From positions 1 to 62,980 of the forward strand of contig JAAYRI010000033.1 in assembly GCA_012518875.1 (NCBI GenBank): a stretch of DNA of 62,980 nucleotides, written 5' to 3'. Made by a program: the position numbers and the translations under genes. Source of the DNA: Peptococcaceae bacterium (lineage in GTDB: Bacteria; Bacillota; Desulfotomaculia; Desulfotomaculales; Pelotomaculaceae). Position 1 is the first letter of the stretch; every line of letters starts with the position of its first letter. Positions 53,110-61,229 of the stretch are shown in pieces. The notes below the pieces were generated by a model, which saw only the letters and a program-made list of their open reading frames with translations, was not told the DNA's origin and did no database searches.

Positions 53110-53775
53110 TTACCAGAACGCCTTGGGCATGAATCTCTTGAGGGGCCGGACCCGGTTGCCCATACAATCCACCGGCCCTATTACTCCAGCCAATTTTTCT
53201 TCTGCCTGGGTGGCTATTACCGGCAGTCCCATTGCATTTGCGGCTGTGGTTACTATCCTGGACCCGGCCTGCACTAATGCCGCTGTTGTCTCCTCGGCCA
53301 GGTGTGTGTTATTAATCAGTCCGTCCACGTGCCCCATAGTACCGACCTCAGCAACAATATCCGCGACACTGGCCGTCATGGGCCGGGATATATTGATCAC
53401 CGCAAAAATTTTCAGGTCGGGATCCTCATCCGCGCCCTCCAGCAGGTTTAGGGTCCTGGCCCCCTCAATCCCGTAACCAATATCAAGAATAACATCCCCT
53501 ATACGCCTGAGGGCCCAACGTGCTGCTGGTTTAATCACTGTGCCCGCTTCACCCAGCCCCACAGTCTCCTCAGTTTTCCAGGCAATTACCTCCAGTCCCA
53601 ACCGGGACAGTTCTTCTTGCAGGGGGCGCAGGGTATAAAAAGGTTCAACAAGATCCAGATCAACCAGATTTACCTTTCTGCCCTTCCGGGCCAATTCCAG
53701 GGCCCGATTGATGGCACTTTCACTTTTACCCGAGGCATATTCTCCTATGTAAGCCTCCACGATGCGGTCTGACAT
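53110..53775 (-). CDS. P-loop NTPase of the 2-oxoacid oxidoreductase operon
   Basis: The Walker A loop GEYASGKSE lies at residues 11-19; VNLVDLDLVEPFYTLR follows, like the MinD/CobQ switch region. ILDIGYGIEG and FAVINISRPMT are further fold motifs. At 221 residues it has no other domain. I use ATG 53775; the frame extends to 53889 without a good site. It leads the korABCD operon and may help assemble or regulate the complex (inference). Confidence 0.7.
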   Translation of the reverse strand: MSDRIVEAYIGEYASGKSESAINRALELARKGRKVNLVDLDLVEPFYTLRPLQEELSRLGLEVIAWKTEETVGLGEAGTVIKPAARWALRRIGDVILDIGYGIEGARTLNLLEGADEDPDLKIFAVINISRPMTASVADIVAEVGTMGHVDGLINNTHLAEETTAALVQAGSRIVTTAANAMGLPVIATQAEEKLAGVIGPVDCMGNRVRPLKRFMPKAFW

Positions 53776-53988
53776 TAGTATCTTTATCCCTCTGTTTTTT
53801 AAGCGTGTCGCTTTATAAACAGCAAAAAAGCAGGTCGACAAGATGGATGGGGCAATACCCTTCCTTCTATAATTCTCCCTGCTAAACATTATTATTCTAT
53901 AAAAAGGATCAAAGGCCCAGATTAATATTAAGGTATCAATACCAGATAAATCCCAACAAAATACATCACAAGCCGGCTTCCCGGTCTA

Positions 53989-54255
53989 TCAGGCTACAAA
54001 AAAACAGTTCAACAGCACCAGGAGTACAACACCAGGCAGTTGTAGCAGGCCTGCTGTGAGTATTGTTGCCGGGTTAATCGCAATATGAAAACCGAACTGC
54101 CCAAACAATGCGTTAATCAGCACCAGCAACGCCATCCCAAGCAGGGCCCAGGCGCTCAAACGAATCAGAAAACGTAGGGGGCGAAACAAAACGGACCCCA
54201 CAAAATAGAAACCAAAAAGCCCGACCAGCGCCACTAAAATCAATTTCCATTCCAT
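53989..54255 (-). CDS. bofA: Pro-sigma-K processing inhibitor BofA
   Basis: BofA holds the SpoIVFB protease inactive in the outer forespore membrane until the SpoIVB signal arrives. The 88 residues contain membrane segments at about 5-25 and 35-50, and the family end GLLQLPGVVLLVLLNCFF. It lies downstream of recR as in Bacillus. Confidence 0.9.
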   Translation of the reverse strand: MEWKLILVALVGLFGFYFVGSVLFRPLRFLIRLSAWALLGMALLVLINALFGQFGFHIAINPATILTAGLLQLPGVVLLVLLNCFFVA

Positions 54256-54306
54256 GGTCCAGGCACCCCCTTGGGACCATTATATGGCCCCAAATGAAAA
54301 GTATAC

Positions 54307-54909
54307 CTATTTAATTTCCCTTCTGCCTTCCAATGCTTTGCTAAGTGTTATTTGATCCGCATACTCCAGGTCGGCACCAACAGGAAGCCCGTGGGCCAGT
54401 CTGGTCACCCTGATTCCCATAGGGTTAATCAGGCCGGCCAGATAAAGAGCTGTCGCATCTCCTTCCACACTAGGATTGGTGGCCAGAATAATCTCCTTCA
54501 CAGAGGCGCCTTCCAGGCGTCTTATCAGCTCCTTGATGCGCAGCTGCCCCGGTCCGACTCCTTCCATTGGGGAAATAACCCCATGTAGCACATGGTAAAG
54601 GCCTCTAAAACCTTTGGTTTTCTCCATTGCCACTATATCCCTGGGGCGTTCTACCACACATATAATATCGGTAGAGCGTCTGTCGTCACTACAGATAAAA
54701 CAGCGATCTCCTTCGGTAAAGTTACCACACACCTGACAGTAGCGGACAGTAGTCCGTGCTTCAGCAATAGCATTAGCCAGACTTGCTGCCACCTCTGGAG
54801 GTGCTACCAAAAGGTAGAAAGCCAGACGCTGGGCGGTTTTGGGGCCAATACCGGGAAGCTTAGAAAACTGATCTATTAACCGCGCTACTGTTTTGGTATA
54901 GTAGTTCAT
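54307..54909 (-). CDS. recR: Recombination mediator RecR
   Basis: RecR forms a ring that, with RecO, loads RecA. The 200 residues hold helix-hairpin-helix ([16 protein letters not shown]), a four-Cys zinc finger (C58, C61, C70, C73; [16 protein letters not shown]), and a Toprim domain (81-176; [13 protein letters not shown]). It starts only three bases after the ybaB stop. Confidence 0.97.
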   Translation of the reverse strand: MNYYTKTVARLIDQFSKLPGIGPKTAQRLAFYLLVAPPEVAASLANAIAEARTTVRYCQVCGNFTEGDRCFICSDDRRSTDIICVVERPRDIVAMEKTKGFRGLYHVLHGVISPMEGVGPGQLRIKELIRRLEGASVKEIILATNPSVEGDATALYLAGLINPMGIRVTRLAHGLPVGADLEYADQITLSKALEGRREIK

Positions 54910-54911
54910 TT

Positions 54912-55229
54912 TTAAAACATTCCAGGTATTTTTAAACCACCGGTGAGTTTGCCCATTTCCTGGGACACCATATCCTGTGCTTGCCGCAGGGCTTCATTAA
55001 CAGCAGCAGTGACCAAATCCTGCAACATTTCTACATCTTCCGGATCCACCACTTCTGGTTTGATCTCTATAGAAATAATCTCATTTTTCCCGTTAGCAAC
55101 TACCGTCACCACCCCGCCTCCGGCAGTGCTTTCTACCCTGCGTTCGCCCAATTCTTCCTGCAGCCTCACCATTTCTTGCTGCATTTTCTGGACCTGTTTC
55201 ATCATTTTATTCATGTTACCACCCATCAT
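54912..55229 (-). CDS. ybaB: Nucleoid-associated protein YbaB/EbfC
   Basis: YbaB is a small dimeric DNA-binding protein. The 105 residues read [20 protein letters not shown] at the start, then the conserved [23 protein letters not shown] follows AAAGGGGGG. It stands between dnaX and recR as in most bacteria. Confidence 0.95.
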   Translation of the reverse strand: MMGGNMNKMMKQVQKMQQEMVRLQEELGERRVESTAGGGVVTVVANGKNEIISIEIKPEVVDPEDVEMLQDLVTAAVNEALRQAQDMVSQEMGKLTGGLKIPGMF

Positions 55230-55252
55230 TTTAGAACCCCCCTTTAATATAG

Positions 55253-57025
55253 TTAAAATAAGGTATTCCCCTCTTCTTCGTCCAGAATAACCTCTACTCC
55301 TCTAAAGCGTTTTTTAATATTCAGTATCCTATCCCCATTATCAGATCCTTTCTCGGACATTTTGGTTGTACCCCGGTAGGTTTTAAAGGACACCTGCCAT
55401 TCTCCCTGAAAAAACCTTTGCAGCAGGCCTTCTAGATATTCCTTCTGTTCCGGTTGAGCGGCCATTTCTCTAGCCAAATTCTCACCCTCGGGAAACCCAA
55501 TCACCAGGCTGTTTCCATGCAGAGCTAGTGGCTGTGTCTTAACATAGTTATGATAAATCGGCAAACGTTCCTGCCGGATCCTTCCTAGTATCTCTCCCCA
55601 GGAACCCGTAACCTGTTTCAGATCGATCCCCAAGTCCAAAGGGCTGTTGGCTGCTTCCCGAGGCAGTTTTCCCCCATTTTTCTCCAGGGGTATATCCTCC
55701 GGCATGGCCTGATATGTTTTTTGTACCTCCTGAGCAGGTTTCTTTTCGCTATCCCCCGGGGGGCTAATTTGCGCCGGGCTTGTAGAGGCAGTATGCCCTC
55801 CGCCAGGTTCTGGCTGATCATTTTGTTGAACAATCTGTGACGGGATCATGGTTTTTTCCGCTGAGGGCGGTGTACTACTCAGCATCTGCAACTCTTTTTC
55901 TACCGCCTCTAGGCGGGCCAACAATGAAGATTCCCTGGTTATTACCCCTGCGCGACAGGCCTTTACCAAAGCCAATTCTAGAATGATACTGGGCTGAGAG
56001 CTCCATTTCATCCCCTGATCCACTTCTGCCAGTATTTCCACTCCACGCAGCAGGCCTTCCATAGAAAAGTCTGTCGCCCTGGTTGCGATCATAGCCGGAT
56101 CCCCCCAGGCCTCACGGGCAGCCGAACCGGGTGTTATTTTTTCCAACAACAACAACCTTAGATACCCAGTCATTTCTCTAGCAAAAAAACGCAGATCCTT
56201 CCCTTCGGAGATTAGTTCGGACACCAGGCGCAGGGCGGATCCTGTTTCTCCGGAAGCAAGATAGCCGGCCATGATGTCCAAAGCGTCAACCCTTACTGTG
56301 CCCAGAATGTTATGTACATCAGAAGCGGTTATTTTTAGTTCCCCAAAAGCTGCCCCCTGATCCAGGATACTAAGGGCATCACGCAGGCCACCTTCGGCCG
56401 CCCTGGCAATGAGCCGCAGGGCTTCTTCTTCAACCTCCAGCCCGGCACCGGCGGCAACCTCCCTTAGCCGCTCGATTATGTCTGCCGGCCCTATTCGCTT
56501 AAAATCAAAGCGCTGACAGCGTGATAATATGGTCAGGGGCACCTTGTAGGGTTCTGTGGTGGCTAAAATTAAAACAGCATGTCGTGGCGGTTCCTCCAGG
56601 GTTTTCAAAAGAGCATTGAAGGCCTCATTCGTAAGCATGTGAACCTCGTCAATGATGTATACCCTGAATTTGGTTACCGCCGGTGCAAATTTTATTTTTT
56701 CCCGCAAATCCCTGATTTCATCAATGCCCCGGTTAGAGGCTGCATCTATTTCTATCACATCAACAGCCAGCCCGGCAGTAATATTTTTACAATTATCACA
56801 CTGATTACACGGTTCAGGACCAACCCGTTCCAGGCAGTTCAAGGCTTTCGCCAATACCTTGGCCGTCGTTGTTTTCCCTGTACCCCGTGTACCACAAAAA
56901 AGATAGGCGTGCCCCGTCCGGCCGGATTCAACTGCATTTTTTAGCGTCCGAATAATATGTTCCTGGCCGATAATTTCTCCGAATGTTTGCGGACGCCATT
57001 TTCTATATAGGGCTAGATAGGTCAT
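55253..57025 (-). CDS. dnaX: DNA polymerase III subunit gamma/tau
   Basis: The tau subunit is the clamp-loader motor. The P-loop GTRGTGKTT lies at 45-53, a zinc group at C64, C73, C76, C79, the DEVH box in IIDEVHMLTNEAFN, and the SRC motif LSRCQRFDF. Domain III ends near 370; a Ser/Pro-rich linker (380-460) leads to a tau-like C-terminal domain (470-560). No frameshift heptamer stood out. ATG follows AGGAATATCCT. Confidence 0.96.
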   Translation of the reverse strand: MTYLALYRKWRPQTFGEIIGQEHIIRTLKNAVESGRTGHAYLFCGTRGTGKTTTAKVLAKALNCLERVGPEPCNQCDNCKNITAGLAVDVIEIDAASNRGIDEIRDLREKIKFAPAVTKFRVYIIDEVHMLTNEAFNALLKTLEEPPRHAVLILATTEPYKVPLTILSRCQRFDFKRIGPADIIERLREVAAGAGLEVEEEALRLIARAAEGGLRDALSILDQGAAFGELKITASDVHNILGTVRVDALDIMAGYLASGETGSALRLVSELISEGKDLRFFAREMTGYLRLLLLEKITPGSAAREAWGDPAMIATRATDFSMEGLLRGVEILAEVDQGMKWSSQPSIILELALVKACRAGVITRESSLLARLEAVEKELQMLSSTPPSAEKTMIPSQIVQQNDQPEPGGGHTASTSPAQISPPGDSEKKPAQEVQKTYQAMPEDIPLEKNGGKLPREAANSPLDLGIDLKQVTGSWGEILGRIRQERLPIYHNYVKTQPLALHGNSLVIGFPEGENLAREMAAQPEQKEYLEGLLQRFFQGEWQVSFKTYRGTTKMSEKGSDNGDRILNIKKRFRGVEVILDEEEGNTLF

Positions 57026-57075
57026 AGGATATTCCTTTCTCGCCTGCTCACACTATATTTTATCGTTATAATAAT

Positions 57076-57104
57076 TAAAGAAACCGCCCTCCCCGGGGCG
57101 GTTC
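57076..57104 (-). terminator. Intrinsic terminator after SRP RNA
   Basis: AACCGCCC (57082-57089) pairs with GGGCGGTT (57096-57103); TTTCTTT follows on the minus strand. Confidence 0.8.
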
Positions 57105-57111
57105 CAAAATT

Positions 57112-57385
57112 TAAGCCGTGCACCTGCCTTCGAATTTGAACTTCCGGGCGATACAACCGCAGGTGGCTCTAACCAGGCACCCTCGCGGCACCCGGAGTAT
57201 TTCCCTTAGTGCTGCTTCCGTCAGGACCTGACACGGTTCAGGAAACTCCGTCGCACGAGACCCAATCTTCAACGCTCCTTACGGTAGCCGGACCCCACAA
57301 GCTAAGCCCTCGGGCAGGAATTCAATCCCGCTACAGCGGATTGCGGGTACAGGGCACCGCTACCTCCCCATCTAGCACGGCAAGT
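57112..57385 (-). ncRNA. ffs: Signal recognition particle RNA, large Bacillus-type
   Basis: The 5' end (GCCGTGCTAGATGGGGAGGT) closely resembles Bacillus scRNA; its first bases pair with GCACGGC at the 3' end. The Alu part GGTGCCCTGTACCCGCAATC and the Ffh-binding helix 8 (GGTCC, TGAC loop, GGAAGCAGC) are present. The length of about 274 nt is that of the large Gram-positive SRP RNA. The tetraloop is TGAC (57223-57220) where GGAA is usual. It lies eight bases after tRNA-Ser. Confidence 0.93.
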
Positions 57386-57392
57386 TTTTTAC

Positions 57393-57482
57393 TGGCGGAG
57401 AGACAGGGATTCGAACCCTGGAGACAGTTACCCGTCCACACGCTCTCCAGGCGTGCGCCTTCATCCACTCGGCCATCTCTCC
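57393..57482 (-). tRNA. tRNA-Ser(GGA)
   Basis: The acceptor stem GGAGAGA/TCTCTCC, a D-arm GCCGAGTGGA, the anticodon stem CACGC/GCGTG with loop CTGGAGA (anticodon GGA), a long variable arm (class II), and the T loop GGTTCGAATCC are visible. CCA is encoded (57395-57393). tRNA-Ser followed by SRP RNA and dnaX is the Bacillus order. Confidence 0.96.
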
Positions 57483-57616
57483 GTGTACTACGTAAAAAAC
57501 ATTATACCTTTATTTCCGTCCAACTGCAAGCTGTTTTAGGGATCTACAACCTGCCTGGAACCAAAAATTCTTATCATTATGATTGGGGGATTCAGCCGGG
57601 ATTTCTAAAATAGCCG

Positions 57617-57883
57617 TTAATGGTATTTACTATGTGAAGCAGTGTTGTTTAAACCGACGGACCCACAGCCACCATCACAGTTCTCTTCGTCTTTGCCTAG
57701 ATAAAGTGATGTAATTAAGGCGTTAAGGGCAGCGATTTTATCAATTTGCCGGATAATTGAATTGATATATTTTTTCGACCAACCAGGATGATCGCATTGT
57801 AGTGCCATTTGGGCATAACCCCTGATAACCGTGGCTTTGTCGTTCAATGTATTAATTATCCATTGTAATTCTTCCTTATTCAC
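57617..57883 (-). CDS. Small protein resembling a histidine-kinase DHp hairpin
   Basis: Residues 5-65 look like the two helices of a sensor-kinase dimerisation domain: LNDKATVIRGYAQMAL parallels the segment after the phosphoacceptor, and KYINSIIRQIDKIAALNALI parallels the second helix. The phosphorylated His and the ATPase domain are missing. The C-terminus is short with two Cys and several His. I use GTG 57883 after AAGGGGTG. It lies downstream of the Crp/Fnr gene. Similarity is by eye only. Confidence 0.5.
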   Translation of the reverse strand: MNKEELQWIINTLNDKATVIRGYAQMALQCDHPGWSKKYINSIIRQIDKIAALNALITSLYLGKDEENCDGGCGSVGLNNTASHSKYH

Positions 57884-58021
57884 AAGTGACACCCCTTTAC
57901 CTTATTTTACAAATAAATGATTTTGTCTGTAGAATAACCAATAATTATTAACTATTTATTGGCAAATTATTTCCTTTTCCTTAATTTTATCATGGGTGGT
58001 TAAATATGGTTAGCAATAAAC

Positions 58022-58714
58022 CTATTCTACCATCTCTTTTAATGCCTCCAGTTCTTCTATTTTAATTGAATTTCCATGAAACTTCATTACCCCTTCATCT
58101 CTCATTCTGCACATTTCGCGAGAAAGGGCGGGCCGGGAAACATTCAGAAAATCAGCCAGCTCATTCCTTTTCATAGATATCATGAAGTCGCTACTGCCTG
58201 CCTTTTTATACTGCTCCAGCAGGAAGGTGCTAATTTTTCCCCGCAAGCTCTTTATGGTCAGATATTCAAGTTTGCGATGGAGCACAAGGGCCTGGCTAGA
58301 GACAATTTCCAGCATGTTTGTAATCAGTTGTCTGTGGCTGGCACATAACCTTTCACAATTGCAGATAATTTTGCCGGCAGGTAGAAACATAACTGTGCAG
58401 GTCCCCCTGGCAACCACGGAAATAGGCCACACCCCATCACCTGAAAAGGCAGACATTTCCCCAAACATCTCCCCAGGGCCGTTTACAGCCAGGATGACTC
58501 GGTTACCAGCCGCATTTTCCTTGGTGACGACCACCTGGCCCGACATTACTATACCCAGGCCAGTATACCTTTCACCGGCAACAGTTACCAATTCATTCCT
58601 TTCATAGCTTTTCACCTTTGGTTTTAGACAGCAAAACACCAGATTAAGTTCCTCTGTGGTTATCCCTTTGAATAATTCGCATTTAGATAAATCATTGGCC
58701 CATTTTCTAAACAA
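58022..58714 (-). CDS. hcpR: Crp/Fnr-family regulator, HcpR-like
   Basis: A cyclic-nucleotide-binding-like beta barrel (residues 15-130; GPGEMFGEMSAFSG), a dimer helix, and an HTH at about 178-205 (MKRNELADFLNVSRPALSRE). An FNR-type iron-sulphur N-terminus is not evident. It is divergent from the ferredoxin-hcp pair, and the spacer holds a GGTAAC-GTTACC palindrome, matching HcpR regulators that control hcp under nitrosative stress. The start is TTG 58714 after GGGAGGTG. Confidence 0.85.
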   Translation of the reverse strand: MFRKWANDLSKCELFKGITTEELNLVFCCLKPKVKSYERNELVTVAGERYTGLGIVMSGQVVVTKENAAGNRVILAVNGPGEMFGEMSAFSGDGVWPISVVARGTCTVMFLPAGKIICNCERLCASHRQLITNMLEIVSSQALVLHRKLEYLTIKSLRGKISTFLLEQYKKAGSSDFMISMKRNELADFLNVSRPALSREMCRMRDEGVMKFHGNSIKIEELEALKEMVE

Positions 58715-58735
58715 TTTTTCACACCTCCCACATTT

Positions 58736-58751
58736 GGTAACTCTGGTTACC
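58736..58751. promoter_or_regulatory. Palindromic operator for HcpR
   Basis: GGTAAC, four bases, GTTACC: a perfect dyad 22 bp before hcpR and 70 bp before the ferredoxin gene. A second, half-matching site (TTTAC, four bases, GTTAC) lies at 58782-58795. Clostridial HcpR sites have the GTAAC-GTTAC form. Confidence 0.7.
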
Positions 58752-58821
58752 GCCTTAACTACCTCAATATATTAAAATAAATTTACACTGGTTACAAGCT
58801 ATTTTTTATAGGAGGGATTTA

Positions 58822-59541
58822 ATGAAGAGAAATATCATTAAGATAGATGAAGAAAAATGCACCGGTTGCGGACTTTGCGTTGATGCCTGCCATGAGGGAG
58901 CCCTAAAAATGGTAGATGGCAAAGCAAAATTGGTATCAGAAAGTTATTGCGACGGGCTAGGGGCGTGCCTGCCGGAGTGTCCGGCAGGGGCTATTACCAT
59001 AGAGGAACGGGACGCGGATCCCTTTGATGAAGAAGCAGTAAAAAAACACCTGGAAAGGCTAAAAACAAGTCCACCCCAAACACTGGCTTGCGGCTGCCCC
59101 GGCACTGCAGCGCGGGCTATCGAAAGAAAGGAAGAAGCCACACCAACTACGCCTGGACAGCTTGTGCCCCAGGTTTCACAGCTGGGTCAATGGCCCTGTC
59201 AGATTAAGTTGGTGCCGGTAAATGCACCCTATTTCGCTGACGCCCATCTACTGGTGGCTGCAGACTGCACCGCTTATGCTTATGCCAACATTCATAGCGA
59301 TTTTATGCGCAACAAGATCACGATCATCGGTTGCCCCAAACTTGATGATTGTGATTATGGGGAGAAGCTAACCGCTATATTAAAATCCCATGATCTAAAA
59401 AGCCTGACAGTATTGCGCATGGAGGTACCCTGCTGTGGTGGCATTGTCAATGGGGTAAAACAGGCCCTCATGGCCAGCGGCAAAATGATTCCCTGGCATG
59501 TGGTTACCGTCAGCACCGATGGAAATATTGTTGAAGACTAA
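58822..59541 (+). CDS. Ferredoxin-like 4Fe-4S protein linked to Hcp
   Basis: Two iron-sulphur motifs occupy the N-terminus: CTGCGLCVDACH (first ligands normal, last position C-H instead of C-P) and CDGLGACLPECP, where the first spacing is CxxxxxC. The C-terminal half (115-235) is a Rossmann-like region with conserved Cys (AADCTAYAYANIH, IIGCPKLDDCDY, EVPCCGGIV). This protein is often found beside hcp and is probably its electron donor. ATG follows ATAGGAGGG. Confidence 0.85.
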   Translation: MKRNIIKIDEEKCTGCGLCVDACHEGALKMVDGKAKLVSESYCDGLGACLPECPAGAITIEERDADPFDEEAVKKHLERLKTSPPQTLACGCPGTAARAIERKEEATPTTPGQLVPQVSQLGQWPCQIKLVPVNAPYFADAHLLVAADCTAYAYANIHSDFMRNKITIIGCPKLDDCDYGEKLTAILKSHDLKSLTVLRMEVPCCGGIVNGVKQALMASGKMIPWHVVTVSTDGNIVED

Positions 59542-59610
59542 AGGTGGGCAACTACAGTCCAATTACGAATAAACCAAAATTGGTTAAAGATACAATAAGG
59601 AGGAATCAAA

Positions 59611-61164
59611 ATGTTTTGTTTTCAATGTGAACAAACTGCAGGAGGAAAAGGCTGCACCAAGGTAGGTGTATGCGGCAAAAAGCCGGATATCGCCGACAAG
59701 CAAGACGAACTAACCTGCGCTATGGTCGGCCTGGCCCGTGCCGCAGAGGGCCAAACCCCTGACGGGGAAACAGATGCGTTGATGATGAAGGGGCTATTTG
59801 CTACAATTACTAACGTTAATTTTGATGGGGATCGTCTTGATGAATTGAAAAACGCAATACAAGCGGAAAAAGAAAAACTTGGAGGCGCTGCTGACCTTGA
59901 TCCGGCATCCCTGTGGCAGGGTGATCCTGATGTAGTTTCCCTGCGTTCCACCCTGCTTTTCGGCCTGCGTGGTACAGCGGCCTATGCCTGGCACGCCCTT
60001 TTGTTGGGAAAAACAAGTGAGGAAGTAACAGGATGGCTCTACAAGGGTATGCGCGCCATGGGTGAAGAACATAGGATAGAGGAATGGCTTGATCTAATCA
60101 TGGACTTTGGGCAGGTCAATCTCAAATGTATGGCCCTACTTGACGAGGCCAATACCGCCGCTTATGGTCAGCCGGTACCAGTTAAGGTGCCGATGACTAT
60201 TGAAAAAGGACCCTTTATCGTTATTACCGGCCATGACCTATATGACCTGAAACAGTTACTGGAACAAACAGAAGGGAAAGGAATAAATATTTACACCCAC
60301 GGTGAAATGTTACCTGCCCATGGGTACCCGGAACTAAAAAAATACCCCCATTTAAAAGGTAACTTCGGTACCGCCTGGCACAACCAGCAAAGGGAATTTG
60401 ACGGCATCCCGGCACCTATTCTATATACAACTAACTGTTTGGTACCCCCTCGTGCCTCTTATGCGGATAAAATTTTTACCACAGATGCCGTTGGTTATCC
60501 CGGCCTGAAACATATTGAAGGGAATAATGGGATAAAGGATTTTACACCTGTAATTAACATGGCCTTAACCCTTGGTGGCTGGGCAGAAGACAAAAAAATA
60601 ACAGGCATCAACGGCGGCTCGGAGGTAATGACCGGTTTCGCCCGTGGTGCTGTCCTGGGTGTAGCTGATAAAGTTATTGAAGCAGTCAGGGCCGGAGCCA
60701 TCAAACACTTCCTATTGGTGGGCGGCTGTGACGGCGCCAGGGCGGGAAGAAATTATTATACAAAAATTGTACAGGAAGCACCACAGGATACGGTGATCCT
60801 TACTCTAGGCTGCGGTAAATACCGTTTTAATGATTTGGATATTGGAGAAATTGGCGGGCTACCACGCATTATGGACATGGGCCAGTGCAATGATGCTTAT
60901 TCTGCTATTCAGGTAGCGTTGTCCCTGGCAGATGCCTTTGAATGTGAGGTAAATGAGCTACCTCTCACACTGGTCCTTTCCTGGTATGAACAAAAGGCCG
61001 TGTGTATTCTGCTGACCCTACTTTCGTTGGGTATTAAGAACATCTACCTGGGCCCAACCTTGCCCGCATTTATTTCCCCCAATGTACTAAATGTCCTGGT
61101 GGAAAAATTCGATATCAAGCCGATTAGTACACCAGAAGCTGATTTAAAAGCCATTCTTGGGTAG
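59611..61164 (+). CDS. hcp: Hybrid-cluster protein (hydroxylamine reductase)
   Basis: Hcp reduces nitric oxide or hydroxylamine and protects against nitrosative stress. C3, C6, C15 and C21 form the N-terminal cubane cluster site. Hybrid-cluster ligands are seen in HGEMLPAHGYP, TTNCLVPP, GGCDGARAGR and LTLGCGKYRF. The 517 residues are in the class range for the short Hcp of anaerobes. ATG follows AAGGAGG. It follows the ferredoxin gene by 69 bp and ends at a terminator. Confidence 0.96.
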   Translation: MFCFQCEQTAGGKGCTKVGVCGKKPDIADKQDELTCAMVGLARAAEGQTPDGETDALMMKGLFATITNVNFDGDRLDELKNAIQAEKEKLGGAADLDPASLWQGDPDVVSLRSTLLFGLRGTAAYAWHALLLGKTSEEVTGWLYKGMRAMGEEHRIEEWLDLIMDFGQVNLKCMALLDEANTAAYGQPVPVKVPMTIEKGPFIVITGHDLYDLKQLLEQTEGKGINIYTHGEMLPAHGYPELKKYPHLKGNFGTAWHNQQREFDGIPAPILYTTNCLVPPRASYADKIFTTDAVGYPGLKHIEGNNGIKDFTPVINMALTLGGWAEDKKITGINGGSEVMTGFARGAVLGVADKVIEAVRAGAIKHFLLVGGCDGARAGRNYYTKIVQEAPQDTVILTLGCGKYRFNDLDIGEIGGLPRIMDMGQCNDAYSAIQVALSLADAFECEVNELPLTLVLSWYEQKAVCILLTLLSLGIKNIYLGPTLPAFISPNVLNVLVEKFDIKPISTPEADLKAILG

Positions 61165-61171
61165 ATCCCCC

Positions 61172-61205
61172 AAAAAAGAGCCGAAGAACACTTCGGCTCT
61201 TTTTT
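61172..61205. terminator. Bidirectional terminator between hcp and mscS
   Basis: GAGCCGAAG (61178-61186) pairs with CTTCGGCTC (61191-61199), flanked by six A and a T-run, so it can stop both convergent genes. Confidence 0.88.
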
Positions 61206-61229
61206 ATCTATTTTTTTAAAGCAGGATAA

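Noticed and set aside
55253-57025. Programmed frameshift in dnaX
   Set aside because: I saw no slippery heptamer with a suitable stem; a single full-length tau-like product is the simplest reading.
57209-57613. Open frame of 134 codons on the plus strand
   Set aside because: It crosses the SRP RNA and tRNA-Ser genes on the other strand.
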